Below are positions 8,417 through 17,732 of a stretch of 64,000 nt of DNA, piece after piece. Each line of letters opens with the position of its first letter. Within the stretch, counting starts at the first letter, position 1. The notes beneath the pieces are model-generated. The model was given only the letters and a program-made list of their open reading frames with translations, was not told the origin of the DNA and did not search any database. The position numbers were made by a program, and so were the translations under genes. Source of the stretch: Spongiihabitans sp963422685 (GTDB lineage: Bacteria; Pseudomonadota; Gammaproteobacteria; Arenicellales; Poriferihabitantaceae); contig OY730442.1 of assembly GCA_963422685.1 (NCBI GenBank), forward strand, positions 1,674,001 to 1,738,000, in the 5' to 3' direction.

Positions 8417-9355
8417 ATGAAAATTATTCTGGGTTCAATGACGTTTGCGGACCAGACAGATGAGCCGACGGCAATGAAAATGCTGTACCTGGCTGCACAG
8501 GCCGGCCATGTTGAATTGGATACGGCGCATGTCTACAACGATGGAAAAACCGAGACCCTGCTGGGTGATTTGCTGTCAGTAAATACTCGATGCAAATTTC
8601 AAATTGCAACTAAAGTAAACCCCTGGAACGATGAAGGGCTGAAACCGCAACAGATAAAAAGGCAATTTGAGCAATCGCTGGAGCGGCTTGGGAAGGCGGG
8701 CGTTGACCTTTTGTATCTGCATGCCCCGGACCTTGCTACGCCAATAGAAGATACGCTTGCCCAGTGCTGGGAATTTTATCAGGCCGGGAAATTCAAACGA
8801 TTCGGCTTGAGCAATTTTGCCGCATGGCAGGTGGCAGAAATTGTTGAAGTCTGTCGTTGTCGGGGATGGATGGCGCCCAGTGTTTATCAGGGCATGTACA
8901 ATGCCTTGACCCGGGATGTGGAGCCCGAGCTTTTTCCGTGTTTGCGAAACTACGGTATTAGTTTCTATGCGTACAATCCCCTTGCGGGCGGGCTGTTGAC
9001 GGGAAAGCATAAGAATTTTCATCAATCCCCTGGGCCAGGCCGGTTTGCCCGGCAGCAGGTATACCGGGACAGGTACTGGAAAACCGATTATTTTTCCGTG
9101 CTGGATGGGTTGGCGGACGCCTGCGTACGCATTGATATTACGCCGACTGCTATGGCGCTGCGCTGGCTGGAGTATCACTCCATGCTGTGCCCCGGTGCGG
9201 GAGATGGAATAATACTGGGTGCAAGTAAATTAGCGCACCTGAAAGAGAACCTTGGAAGTATGGGAGTAGGAAGGCTGCCCGAAGAATTGCTGAAAATTCT
9301 TGATGCGGGTTGGGAGAAAATAAAGCCGGATTGTTTTAAATATTTTCGCCCTTGA
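8417..9355 (+). CDS. Aldo/keto reductase (AKR7-like)
   Basis: A 312-residue cytosolic NAD(P)H-dependent oxidoreductase with a TIM-barrel fold that reduces aldehydes or ketones. The catalytic tetrad is visible: Asp in ELDTAHVY, Tyr in HVYNDGKTE, Lys in ATKVNPW and His in LYLHAPD. Spacing and the sequences GLSNFAAWQV and FYAYNPLAGGLLTGK are characteristic of the aflatoxin-aldehyde reductase (AKR7) group. The start has AAGGAAAAATAAAG upstream. It is a single gene, convergent with the flavin oxidase that follows, and its substrate is unknown. Confidence 0.88.
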   Translation: MKIILGSMTFADQTDEPTAMKMLYLAAQAGHVELDTAHVYNDGKTETLLGDLLSVNTRCKFQIATKVNPWNDEGLKPQQIKRQFEQSLERLGKAGVDLLYLHAPDLATPIEDTLAQCWEFYQAGKFKRFGLSNFAAWQVAEIVEVCRCRGWMAPSVYQGMYNALTRDVEPELFPCLRNYGISFYAYNPLAGGLLTGKHKNFHQSPGPGRFARQQVYRDRYWKTDYFSVLDGLADACVRIDITPTAMALRWLEYHSMLCPGAGDGIILGASKLAHLKENLGSMGVGRLPEELLKILDAGWEKIKPDCFKYFRP

Positions 9356-9394
9356 CGGTTTGTTGTGTGGCTGTTTGTTTTGATTGCGGGTACA

Positions 9395-9411
9395 CGGTCA
9401 GTTCGTGACCG
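9395..9411. terminator. Possible hairpin between convergent genes
   Basis: CGGTCA-GTTCG-TGACCG gives a perfect 6-bp stem with a 5-base loop, located between two convergent stop codons. There is no clear T-run on either side, so it is only a candidate bidirectional terminator. Confidence 0.3.
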
Positions 9412-9413
9412 CC

Positions 9414-10658
9414 TCAACAAAATCGATCCGGGCGAAAGGCGGATAGCTCCACTGACGGTGGGGCGCCGGTCGCCAGCTCGGAAATGATTTTTCCGGTGAT
9501 GCCTGCTAGTGTGAGTCCAATATGTTGGTGACCAAAAGCGTACAGCATGTTATTTGATGCGGTGCTGCAACCAATAACCGGCAGGGCATCAGGCAGTGTC
9601 GGCCGGAACCCGAGCCAGGTGCTCGCAGGTTGATCGGCAAGATCAAACATTTGTCTGGATTTTCTGGTCAGGTAATCCAGATTCTTGCGGCTCTGCCGGG
9701 GATGCAGGCCCGCGATTTCAACCGTTCCGGCGAATCGCAGACCCTGGTCTGTGGGAGTGGCGTACAACCCGGCTTCGCTCCAGGCAACCGGGCGGGTAAT
9801 GCGATGCTGCTGGTTGGTATATTGAATGTGATATCCCCGTTCGGTGTCCAGCGGAATTTTTTCAGTATGACAGCCTTTGATGGTTTTTGAGAAGGCGCCG
9901 CTGCTGATTACCACTTTACCCGCCTGGATGGTCTGCTGGTTTGCCAGATTAATATCAAACCCGCCGGGTCGTGTGTCAACACTGATTACCCGGTGCGGCA
10001 TGAATCCGCCCTGATTTTGGTGAAAGTGTTTGACGTACCGCGTGACCAGGGTCTGCGGATTCAAAACCTGCCGTGCCTGTTCGAATAATAATCCTTTGGC
10101 AAAATCCATCTTTATTCCCGGTTCCAGATCTTTAATATCACCGCTGTCAAGTTCCCGGGACTGTATCCCCTGGCCGGCTCGGACCTGATTTTTTTCTCTG
10201 GCATGGTCGAATCCCTGTTGCGAGGCATACAGATACAGGCAGCCATTACTGGCAAATAAATCTTCGGTATGGGTTAGCCTGATCAAGGGATCAAGGCCGT
10301 CATTGACTCTGGATAACAGGGTTCCAAGTGATTCGATGGTTTTATAAACCTGTTTTTTTCGGCAGTGTTGTAAAAAACGCATCATCCATGGAAGATGCGT
10401 CATGACGTATATCGGGTTTAATGTGAACGGACTTTCCTGGTTAAACAGATAATGGGGCAGGCGGGTGATGATGCCGGGGTCGTTGACCGGGATGCAGGCA
10501 TAGTCAGCGATGGTGCAGGCATTTCCCGAAGAAGTGCCCGCCCCGGGTTGATTGCCATCCAGCAGGGTGACCCGAAATCCTTTTTGCTGCAGCCATAATG
10601 CGCAGCTCACACCGACGATGCCAGCGCCAATTACGGCGATATGCGACCCGGAAGACAA
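9414..10658 (-). CDS. FAD-dependent amino-acid dehydrogenase/oxidase (DadA-like)
   Basis: A 414-residue flavoprotein of the DAO superfamily. The N-terminal Rossmann motif HIAVIGAGIVGVSCALWLQ is followed by TLLDGNQPGAGTSSGNA, as in D-amino-acid dehydrogenase DadA. The C-terminal segment WLGFRPTLPDALPVIG and YAFGHQHIGLTLAGITGK closes the FAD site. The family oxidises D-amino acids or secondary amines to 2-oxo acids and usually passes electrons to the respiratory chain. The best start is a TTG at 10658, with no ATG before the Rossmann motif. It is the last gene of a minus-strand group, 21 bp after the DUF2237 gene. The exact substrate cannot be read from sequence. Confidence 0.85.
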   Translation of the reverse strand: MSSGSHIAVIGAGIVGVSCALWLQQKGFRVTLLDGNQPGAGTSSGNACTIADYACIPVNDPGIITRLPHYLFNQESPFTLNPIYVMTHLPWMMRFLQHCRKKQVYKTIESLGTLLSRVNDGLDPLIRLTHTEDLFASNGCLYLYASQQGFDHAREKNQVRAGQGIQSRELDSGDIKDLEPGIKMDFAKGLLFEQARQVLNPQTLVTRYVKHFHQNQGGFMPHRVISVDTRPGGFDINLANQQTIQAGKVVISSGAFSKTIKGCHTEKIPLDTERGYHIQYTNQQHRITRPVAWSEAGLYATPTDQGLRFAGTVEIAGLHPRQSRKNLDYLTRKSRQMFDLADQPASTWLGFRPTLPDALPVIGCSTASNNMLYAFGHQHIGLTLAGITGKIISELATGAPPSVELSAFRPDRFC

Positions 10659-10679
10659 TTTTCAGCGCGTAGGAAAATT

Positions 10680-11060
10680 TCAGGACAAGTCGATGGCGTG
10701 GTTTTTCAGCGCAGAAAAACTCACCACTTCCAATGCTTTTGCGTGGGTGGCGCGCATCACCACTCTGGGGGCGGCGTTTGCTTCCAGGGCCTCAACCCAG
10801 CGCAAAGCACAAAGACACCAGCGGTCGCCTGATTTGAGGCCGGGAAAACCGAATTCGGGTCGTGGGGTGCTCAAGTCGTTCCCGCGTTGTTTGCTGAATG
10901 CCAGAAATTCATCAGTCACCTGAACGCAAATGGTATGCGAACCCCGATCTTCCGGCCCGGTTTCACAACATCCACTACGGGTAAACCCGGTCATGGGCGA
11001 GGTAGAGCAGGGCGCCAGGGGTTCCGCCAATACGCTTTGCTGATTTTCTGGCCAGTTCAT
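10680..11060 (-). CDS. DUF2237 family protein
   Basis: A 126-residue small soluble protein matching DUF2237 closely: EPLAPCSTSPMTGF near the N-terminus, SGCCETGPEDRGSHTICV, then TDEFLAFSKQRGNDLSTPRP and GFPGLKSGDRWCLCALRW. The conserved Cys residues (CST, GCC, CLC) could bind metal, but the family's function is unknown. The frame extends upstream to 11108; the ATG at 11060 gives the usual family length. It lies between an NRDE-family gene and the DadA-like oxidase on the same strand, probably co-transcribed with the latter. Confidence 0.85.
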   Translation of the reverse strand: MNWPENQQSVLAEPLAPCSTSPMTGFTRSGCCETGPEDRGSHTICVQVTDEFLAFSKQRGNDLSTPRPEFGFPGLKSGDRWCLCALRWVEALEANAAPRVVMRATHAKALEVVSFSALKNHAIDLS

Positions 11061-11120
11061 GCTGCTAGAATACCAGCGAAGGCCGGTTCCTGCACAGCGA
11101 TTTTGCACGAAAACCGGAAA

Positions 11121-11903
11121 TCAGCGGTCTGGATATGGATGTGAAAACATTTGTTCATCCACTGTATTGCCGTCACTGTGGTAATTTATTTCGTGGATGG
11201 TCAACTCCTGATGCGAATACAACAAATAAGTGGTGGTTCGAGTGCCATAGTCCGAGCCGCTAATGAAAATTGACGAAAGATGCCGCTCCAGCTCCCGGCT
11301 TACCCCGGTACTCGGCAGACAGTCCGGGTCGGCTTTGGTCTGATCGCGCATGATGGCGTTTAGCTCGCTGACTTTTATCGGGGAATTGCGATTAATCAAG
11401 GCGCTTAACCGCTGCACACCATGCGACATTTTGGGCCAGTGCTGGCCGATAAAACCGTTCGACAAACTGTGAAACCCGTCGGCCAGACGATGCAGCGACG
11501 CATCCTGGCTGGAGAAAATCCTGATTTGACCCGGATTGGCAGCGGCCATGCCAAATACCAGATTAAACGGATTGTAGTGTTTATAACCGTTTTGCAGATG
11601 ATTGATGAAATGGCAGTCGGTGTTCGCACCGCTCAGATATTGTTGAACCAGGCCCCCCCGGCTTTTGGCCTGGGCATGGGCCGGTTCACCGGTTCTGAAG
11701 TTAGTTACGGCACAAAATCTTCCCGCCGTATTGACACCCAGCCAGCTTCCGCCCTGTAAGGTATCTCTTCCCGCTAAAATTTCAGGATAATCTGGCCAGT
11801 AGTGCATGGATCGGGACGGTCGATTGAAGTATTCATCGCGGTTGGCCGCTACAATCAATGGATAATCAGGATGCCGGTTAATGGCGAGAAACAGAATGCA
11901 CAT
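11121..11903 (-). CDS. NRDE/TANGO2 family protein
   Basis: A 260-residue protein starting MCILFLAINRHPDYPLIVAA then NRDEYFNRPS. Cys2 at the N-terminus and the NRDE motif define the TANGO2 (NRDE) family, which resembles Ntn-hydrolases. GRDTLQGGSWLGVN and AVTNFR are further family motifs. TANGO2 proteins have been linked to acyl-CoA or haem handling; the role in bacteria is unclear. Its 5' end is divergent from rbgA, and the two promoters share about 110 bp. It heads the minus-strand group with DUF2237 and DadA-like genes. Confidence 0.88.
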   Translation of the reverse strand: MCILFLAINRHPDYPLIVAANRDEYFNRPSRSMHYWPDYPEILAGRDTLQGGSWLGVNTAGRFCAVTNFRTGEPAHAQAKSRGGLVQQYLSGANTDCHFINHLQNGYKHYNPFNLVFGMAAANPGQIRIFSSQDASLHRLADGFHSLSNGFIGQHWPKMSHGVQRLSALINRNSPIKVSELNAIMRDQTKADPDCLPSTGVSRELERHLSSIFISGSDYGTRTTTYLLYSHQELTIHEINYHSDGNTVDEQMFSHPYPDR

Positions 11904-12014
11904 GGAAAAAATATAAAATCCCCGGGTTATTTCAGATTAGAGTGCATGGTCAGAGTAAAATACGACAATACGTATTTCAGCCAGTTCAGGCCGACAGACC
12001 CGCAAATCCAGGCA

Positions 12015-12956
12015 ATGGTCAATCAGCAAATTCAGTGGTATCCAGGTCATATGCACAAAGCCGGTAAAGCCATCACGGCCAGGCTCAGGCAAGTGGATGT
12101 CTGCATTGAAATGCTTGATGCACGCATACCCTATAGTAGTACAAACCCCATGCTGGCGGCGCTGAGGGGGAATAAACCCTGTTTAAAAATATTGTCAAAA
12201 AGTGATTTGGCCAGCCCGCATTTGAATGAGGTATGGCGGCTGCATTATGTATCCGGTCAACATACCGAAGTACTCGTTACCGATGCCCGCAAAGCGCAGG
12301 GGATCAGGCATATACCGGCGCTATGCCGTCAACTGTACGATGCCAGCCGCAGTTCAAAGCCCATTATCATGGCCATGGTCATGGGTATACCCAACGTCGG
12401 CAAGTCCACCATGGTAAACGGGCTTGCCGGGCGAGCGGCAGCCAGAACCGGTGATCAGCCTGCGCTGACCACAGTGCAGCAGATAATTGAAATTGAACCG
12501 GGATTTGTCGTATTGGATACTCCCGGAATGTTATGGCCAAAAGTGGAGAATCCGAACAGCGGCTTCAGATTGGCGGTAACCGGCGCAATTCGTGACACCG
12601 GGATTACGCATGCGGAGATTGCCGGGTTTGCAGCGGCGTTTTTTATGCAAAACCACCCGCACAGACTGGCCCGGCGGTATCGATTGGAATCCATGCCGGA
12701 TGACGGTGAAGCCGTGATTTTTGCGGTGGGCAGGCGCAGAGGGTGCCTGGGCAAAGGCGGCAGGGTCGATATGGACCGCGCCGCGAAAGTGTTCCTCGGC
12801 GATGTGCGGGGCGGTCGTTTGGGTGGATTCACCATGGAAACTCCCCGGGTCATGGCGGCGGAATTACAACAGGTGGAGCAAGGGCGCCTGGAGAAAACCG
12901 GAAAAAACCGGCATGGAAGAAAAACCGGCAGGTTTCCCGCGCCTGGAGCACAATAA
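12015..12956 (+). CDS. rbgA: Ribosome biogenesis GTPase RbgA/YlqF
   Basis: A 313-residue circularly permuted GTPase acting in late assembly of the large ribosomal subunit. Motifs appear in permuted order: IQWYPGHMHKAGKAI at the N-terminus, G4-type SKSD, G1 GIPNVGKST, G3 DTPGMLW. The motif QWYPGHM right after the initiator is the family hallmark, which favours the ATG at 12015. An in-frame ATG at 11946 would add 23 residues, and still longer versions would overlap the divergent NRDE gene. The C-terminal tail is Gly/Arg/Lys-rich, fitting rRNA contact. It is a single gene, followed by a short gap before the dapA-like gene. Confidence 0.9.
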   Translation: MVNQQIQWYPGHMHKAGKAITARLRQVDVCIEMLDARIPYSSTNPMLAALRGNKPCLKILSKSDLASPHLNEVWRLHYVSGQHTEVLVTDARKAQGIRHIPALCRQLYDASRSSKPIIMAMVMGIPNVGKSTMVNGLAGRAAARTGDQPALTTVQQIIEIEPGFVVLDTPGMLWPKVENPNSGFRLAVTGAIRDTGITHAEIAGFAAAFFMQNHPHRLARRYRLESMPDDGEAVIFAVGRRRGCLGKGGRVDMDRAAKVFLGDVRGGRLGGFTMETPRVMAAELQQVEQGRLEKTGKNRHGRKTGRFPAPGAQ

Positions 12957-13163
12957 TTCGCAGTTTTTGTACCCATCCTGCAAGGGAGCAGGACAAAAAT
13001 TTCCAGCGTATAACGCGGCGTGAACGGGTCGAAGCCACCGAATCTGCGCGGCCTCGGATTCGCGTTCAACGCGGATTGAGAATGGTAAATATTGGCTGGA
13101 ACACCCTGTGAACTGCGTATATCATTTGATCGCACAAGCTGCCCGACAAACAGGAGAACGACG

Positions 13164-14105
13164 ATGAAATTTGCAGGCATTTATCCACCAGTGATCACCC
13201 CTTACCTTGAGAATGGCGAGATTGATCGGGATGGTTTCGTACAAATACTGGCGCATCTGGTGGAGTCCGGGGTTCACGGTATTATTGTGGGCGGCACCAC
13301 TGGCGAATATTATGCCCAGACCAAGCCGGAACGAACAGAATTAATGGGGCTGGCCAAAGAGACGATTCAAAACAGAGTGCCATTAATTGTCGGTATCGGC
13401 GCGATTCGCACCGAAGATTGCATCGAGTATGGCCTGCTGGCCAGGAGAAATGGTGCTGACGCTGTTTTACTGAGCGCACCTTATTACGCAGTGCCGACCC
13501 AACTGGAATTGGCCGCACATGCGCTGGCGATTGACTGCGCAGTGAACCTGCCGATTATGCTTTACAACTACCCGGGCAGAACCGGCACCACCATGCGGGA
13601 GGCGTTCTTCAGCCGCGTTGGCCGCAACCCGAATTTTATCGCCATCAAGGAATCAACCGGGGATATTAACCAGTTACACCTATTGGTCCGGCAATATCCC
13701 CACATCACGTTATTGTGCGGCATGGATGATCAGGCGCTGGAATTTTTCGCCTGGGGTGCGCGCGGCTGGGTGTGTGCGGGCGGCAACTGCCTGCCCGCAG
13801 AGCATATCGCGTTGTACCAGGCCGTTGTGTTGGAAAATGACATCGAAAAAGGTCGCCGAATCATGTCTGCGCTGATGCCATTTATGGACATTCTTGAGCA
13901 GGGCGGGAAACTGATTCAGACTGTCAAGCATGCCTGTGGAATGGCTGGACTGCCGGCGGGGCCGGTACGAAAACCATTGCGCGAATTGGACCGGGAAGAA
14001 AAACATAAAGTGGAAGCGGTGCTGAAAACACTCGGTTCAACCATGTCCACAATCCATGCTGACTACGCATCGGAACCGGCTGATTTGCAACGCAAAGCGT
14101 CATAG
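13164..14105 (+). CDS. Dihydrodipicolinate synthase (DapA) family aldolase/lyase
   Basis: A 313-residue TIM-barrel class I aldolase. It shows GGTTGEYYAQT (the substrate-carboxylate site), the catalytic Tyr in YNYPGRTG and the Schiff-base Lys in AIKEST. The ATG at 13164 is chosen because CAGGAGAA lies at the right distance upstream. The family includes true DapA, N-acetylneuraminate lyase, KDG aldolase and hydroxyproline-pathway enzymes. Divergence from housekeeping DapA (MAGLPAGPVRKPLREL near the C-terminus) and the catabolic setting suggest a pathway lyase/dehydratase rather than lysine synthesis. That is inference. No operon partner lies close on the plus strand. Confidence 0.85.
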   Translation: MKFAGIYPPVITPYLENGEIDRDGFVQILAHLVESGVHGIIVGGTTGEYYAQTKPERTELMGLAKETIQNRVPLIVGIGAIRTEDCIEYGLLARRNGADAVLLSAPYYAVPTQLELAAHALAIDCAVNLPIMLYNYPGRTGTTMREAFFSRVGRNPNFIAIKESTGDINQLHLLVRQYPHITLLCGMDDQALEFFAWGARGWVCAGGNCLPAEHIALYQAVVLENDIEKGRRIMSALMPFMDILEQGGKLIQTVKHACGMAGLPAGPVRKPLRELDREEKHKVEAVLKTLGSTMSTIHADYASEPADLQRKAS

Positions 14106-14296
14106 AAGTGGAAGGTATTTTATCGCACCAGCAGTTTTTAATCTGACCATCGCCCGATGATAGATTTTATGCGGCCTGCTGCGGCGAAATTCCCGGCAGG
14201 TCCTGCGGGGTCGGGCTGGTATGAGAGACCGCCTGGAATTCCTGCAATCACTTTGGACGGAAAAGACCTGTGAAAATCGCGCTGTCCTGATTGATG

Positions 14297-15493
14297 ATGA
14301 ATTCCGTCTCAAATTCGCTTTCCATCCAGGAAGCCAGAAAATTGATTCTGCATAGTCAACGGGTTTTGACCTCGGAAAAGTCGGGCAGGGCGATTCATGC
14401 CACCCTTGGCGTGATTGAACACCTGGGCTATATCCAGATTGATACCATCTCCGTGATTCAGCGGGCGCACCACCACACCTTGTGGAATAGAAACCCGCGC
14501 TACAAGAACATCCATCTGGATGATTTGCAGCAGCAGGGAAAAATATTCGAATACTGGTCCCATGCTGCGGCCTGTCTGCCCATGGCTGACTATCGGTTTT
14601 ATCAGCCGCATAAAAATGAAATCGCCCGGGGGCGGAAGCTGTGGTATGAATGCGACCCGAAAGTCAAACAGCAGGTACTGCGGCGAATAACCGCCGAAGG
14701 CCCATTGCAGGCAAAGGATTTTGAACGAAAGGAACGCGGCAGGCTGGCCATGTGGGAATGGAAGCCGGCCAAATATGCGCTGGAGCAATTGTTCATGGAA
14801 GGCCGCTTGATGGTGGCCAGGCGTCAGGGTTTTCAAAAAGTTTACGATCTGGCTTGCCGGGTACTGCCGCACGGTGTGAATACCACGATGCCGTCAACCG
14901 AACAGTGGTATCGATTCCTGATTGAGCGCTATCTGCGTGCGCACGGGCTGGGGCAGGCCGCTGAAATTGCCTATCTTCGCCCGGGCAGGAAACCAGTCGT
15001 GCAGCATCAACTGAACCTTATGCAGGAGGAAGGCAGGCTGGTTCGGGTGCGGGTTGCAGACGAGTTTTTCTATGCCATTCCCGCGATGTTGGAGTGGATA
15101 TCAAAGCCTGTCCCCAGGGCAAAACTGAAATTGCTTTCGCCCTTCGATAATTTTGTCATCCAGCGCAGGCGGTTAAGCCGGCTTTTCGATTTCGATTATC
15201 AAATCGAATGCTATGTGCCGGAAGCCAGGCGCAAATACGGTTATTTTTGTCTGCCCATAATCTGGAACGCAGCGTTGTCGGCGCGCATGGACTGCAAGGC
15301 AGACAGAAAATCCAGTACGTTCATAATCAAAAATTTGGTGTTGGAGCCCCGGCTTGAAAACCTTGATGGTTTTACCCATGCCCTGGAAAAAGAATTGCGC
15401 CGGTTTATGGTTTTCAATGATTGCCGCGAGCTGGTTATCGGCCGCGTGTCCGACCAGTACGTCCGGCAGTCACTCGGCAAGCGATTCAAATAG
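14297..15493 (+). CDS. Winged-helix protein of the YcaQ/AlkX (HTH_42) DNA glycosylase family
   Basis: A 398-residue protein with repeated winged-helix units. Early motifs are LSIQEARKLILHSQRV and GYIQIDTISVIQRAHH, the latter carrying the family's QxQ/QxD position as Q-I-D. Later motifs are EYWSHAAACLPMADY and LSPFDNFVIQRRRLSRLFDF. Characterised YcaQ/AlkZ relatives excise cross-linked or bulky alkylated bases. The Asp variant places this among the QxD subgroup, so activity on interstrand cross-links is possible but unproven. The start is uncertain among TTG 14291, ATG 14294 and ATG 14297. The EamA transporter gene follows after 16 bp. Confidence 0.85.
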   Translation: MNSVSNSLSIQEARKLILHSQRVLTSEKSGRAIHATLGVIEHLGYIQIDTISVIQRAHHHTLWNRNPRYKNIHLDDLQQQGKIFEYWSHAAACLPMADYRFYQPHKNEIARGRKLWYECDPKVKQQVLRRITAEGPLQAKDFERKERGRLAMWEWKPAKYALEQLFMEGRLMVARRQGFQKVYDLACRVLPHGVNTTMPSTEQWYRFLIERYLRAHGLGQAAEIAYLRPGRKPVVQHQLNLMQEEGRLVRVRVADEFFYAIPAMLEWISKPVPRAKLKLLSPFDNFVIQRRRLSRLFDFDYQIECYVPEARRKYGYFCLPIIWNAALSARMDCKADRKSSTFIIKNLVLEPRLENLDGFTHALEKELRRFMVFNDCRELVIGRVSDQYVRQSLGKRFK

Positions 15494-15509
15494 GGTTTCA
15501 GGCTATGCC

Positions 15510-16385
15510 ATGTCCAATCATACAAAGGGGCTGATTATCACCGCGCTGGGTGTTTTGGTGATCAGCCCGGATGGCCTGCTTACCCGCCTGATCACGGCAG
15601 ATGCGCTGACCATTACGTTTTGGCGAGGCCTGTTTTACAGCGTCGGGATGCTGTTTATACTGACCGCGTACTACCGTAAAAACATCATGGATGCGTTTTT
15701 TGCAATCGGTCTGCCCGGGCTGTGCATGGTGATTTTATACGCCGTGGGCAATCTGAGTTTCATTTATTCCATTACCCACACCACCGTTGCAAACACCCTG
15801 TTCATCATCAGCACTACGCCGCTGTTTGCCGCCCTGATCTCGTGGTTGTTCTTTAAAGAGCAGGTTGCCGTGCGCACGTGGGTTGCCATCATTGTCACGG
15901 CCATCGGGATTTATATTATTTGCGACGGCCCCAGCATTATGCCGGATGCCGCGGTGGGCAACCTGGCCGGTCTGTTGGCGGCCTTGTCACTGGCGACGAG
16001 TTTCACGATTGTCGCTAAAAATCGTGACCGGGACCTGCTGCCTTCTTTTGTATTGAGCGGATTTCTGATGGCGCTGATGCTGGAACCTTTCGTCATGCCA
16101 TCGCGAACCACCGACAGCGATCTTTTTTATTTGTTCATAATGGGTTTTTTCCTCATACCCGTTGCCTCAACCCTGATGTTTATCGGGCCAAAATATATTT
16201 CTGCGCCGGAAGTGAGTTTGATGCTGCTGCTGGAATCCATTTTCGGGCCATTGTGGGTATGGCTGGTATTGCAGGAGCACCCCGGAAACCATGCCCTTGC
16301 GGGCGGCACACTGATCCTCCTTACCCTGGCGATACATTCGGTTATGACCATGCGGCCCGGTGTGAAATTGCCGATAGATAAATAG
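15510..16385 (+). CDS. EamA/DMT-family transporter
   Basis: A 291-residue inner-membrane protein with about ten hydrophobic segments in two five-helix halves (for example GLIITALGVLVISPDGLL, IIVTAIGIYIICDG, FIMGFFLIPVASTLMFIG). The position of AVGNLSFIYSITHTTVANT fits the EamA repeat. Members export or import small metabolites, amino acids or drugs, and the substrate is not predictable here. The ATG at 15510 is chosen; longer frames run back into the preceding gene. It lies 16 bp after the YcaQ-family gene and is probably co-transcribed. Confidence 0.88.
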   Translation: MSNHTKGLIITALGVLVISPDGLLTRLITADALTITFWRGLFYSVGMLFILTAYYRKNIMDAFFAIGLPGLCMVILYAVGNLSFIYSITHTTVANTLFIISTTPLFAALISWLFFKEQVAVRTWVAIIVTAIGIYIICDGPSIMPDAAVGNLAGLLAALSLATSFTIVAKNRDRDLLPSFVLSGFLMALMLEPFVMPSRTTDSDLFYLFIMGFFLIPVASTLMFIGPKYISAPEVSLMLLLESIFGPLWVWLVLQEHPGNHALAGGTLILLTLAIHSVMTMRPGVKLPIDK

Positions 16386-16421
16386 TATCCCCATACCGCC
16401 TGCCCGGTCCGGCCGAGGATA

Positions 16422-17732
16422 TTATCTGCGTTTATCGATGTATCGATAACAGGCAATCGACGGCGCCAGAAACCAGGGTTTGCGGCGGTAGTAAATACGG
16501 CCGGGAAAGGCCAGGCCGTCAAAAGCGGTTTCGCCATGCGGGTGTCCCACCACTTTCAAGCCGGTCTTCATGCCGAAATAGCTGGCCAGAGCAATTCCCG
16601 ACCCGCAATACCCCATACTGTAGTAAATACCGCGGTTTTGCCCCAGGTGGGGCATCTGATCAAAGGTATAGCCGACTATCCCCATCCAGGAGTGGCTGAT
16701 TTTCACCGACTCAAGTTCGGGAAAACGGCACACCATTAATTCATGCAGTCGCGATGCGCTGACCCGGCAATCGGTTTCATTCAAGGACACTCTGCCGCCA
16801 AACAGGAGGCGCTTGCGCTGCGGGCAGGTGCGGTAATACACCACCAGCTTCAACGTGTCGGTCACCACTCGTTGGTTGGGGATGAGCTTTTCCGCCAGAC
16901 CCTGGGGCAATGGTTCGGTTGCGATGACGTACGAACCGATGGGGATGATTCGTCGGCGCTGCCATGGCGTGACTCCGCTGGTATAGCCGCTGGTGGCGAC
17001 GATGACGTCCCTGGCGGCTATGACGCCTTTTGCCGTGGTGACCGTGAATGACTCTCTGCGGTTTTGGCCTCGGCTGGTCTGAATATTCCCGACTTTGCAG
17101 TGGCTGACCACTTCTGCGCCGGCAGAAATTGCGCATTCCAGCAAACCCCGATGATAACGCCCCGGATCCAGTGAGGCGTGATGGGGGAATACCACGCCGC
17201 CGTGATAATAATCCGACCCGATTTCTGTATGCTGCTCCCCGGGCTGGATAATCCGCGGAGCAGCATTCAGCGCCTCTGGAATACGCCGGACGCGATCTTG
17301 CAAGGCCGCAAACGCCGTTTTGCTGTGCGCACCATAAAACCGGCCGACCCGCCTGAAGTCACAATCAATATGATTATCCCTGACCACCGATTCCACCCAA
17401 TTCAAGGCATGGTTCCCTTCCCGCAATAGGTCCATGGCCGCATCCGCCCCGTACTTTTTCGCTAACTGCGGATACGTCGGCTTGATGCTGGTGCTTATCT
17501 GGCCGCCGTTGCGTGAACTACAGCCCCAACCTGCGTCTTGCGCGTCAACCACAATGGTGTGCCGGCCATGCCCGGCAGTCTGAATCGCTGCACACAGGCC
17601 GGTATAGCCGGAACCGATGATGACCACGTCCGCACTTGCAGGCAGAGAATCGCTGCCGGTTTGCGGGCGCGGCGACCGTTCCCACCAATAGGGCGATGCC
17701 TTGAAATCATCGCTGAAAATGGATGCCTTCAT
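16422..17732 (-). CDS. FAD-dependent oxidoreductase, OrdL/PuuB-like
   Basis: A 436-residue DAO-superfamily flavoenzyme. YWWERSPRPQ at the N-terminus precedes the Rossmann motif VVIIGSGYTGLCAAIQTA and DAGWGCSSRNGGQIS, the signature of gamma-glutamylputrescine oxidase (PuuB) and OrdL-type oxidases. The C-terminal FAD loop is YSMGYCGSGIALASYFG. Such enzymes oxidise secondary amines or N-substituted amino acids to an aldehyde or 2-oxo acid. Its start overlaps the end of the enolase-superfamily gene by 4 bp, so the two are translationally coupled and probably act in one pathway. Confidence 0.87.
   Translation of the reverse strand: MKASIFSDDFKASPYWWERSPRPQTGSDSLPASADVVIIGSGYTGLCAAIQTAGHGRHTIVVDAQDAGWGCSSRNGGQISTSIKPTYPQLAKKYGADAAMDLLREGNHALNWVESVVRDNHIDCDFRRVGRFYGAHSKTAFAALQDRVRRIPEALNAAPRIIQPGEQHTEIGSDYYHGGVVFPHHASLDPGRYHRGLLECAISAGAEVVSHCKVGNIQTSRGQNRRESFTVTTAKGVIAARDVIVATSGYTSGVTPWQRRRIIPIGSYVIATEPLPQGLAEKLIPNQRVVTDTLKLVVYYRTCPQRKRLLFGGRVSLNETDCRVSASRLHELMVCRFPELESVKISHSWMGIVGYTFDQMPHLGQNRGIYYSMGYCGSGIALASYFGMKTGLKVVGHPHGETAFDGLAFPGRIYYRRKPWFLAPSIACYRYIDKRR

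Noticed and set aside
8576..9178. A 200-codon minus-strand frame
   Set aside because: It is antisense to the aldo/keto reductase, whose catalytic tetrad is complete.
12455..13180. A 241-codon minus-strand frame
   Set aside because: It lies antisense to rbgA with Pro/Arg-rich composition, and the plus strand carries all GTPase motifs.
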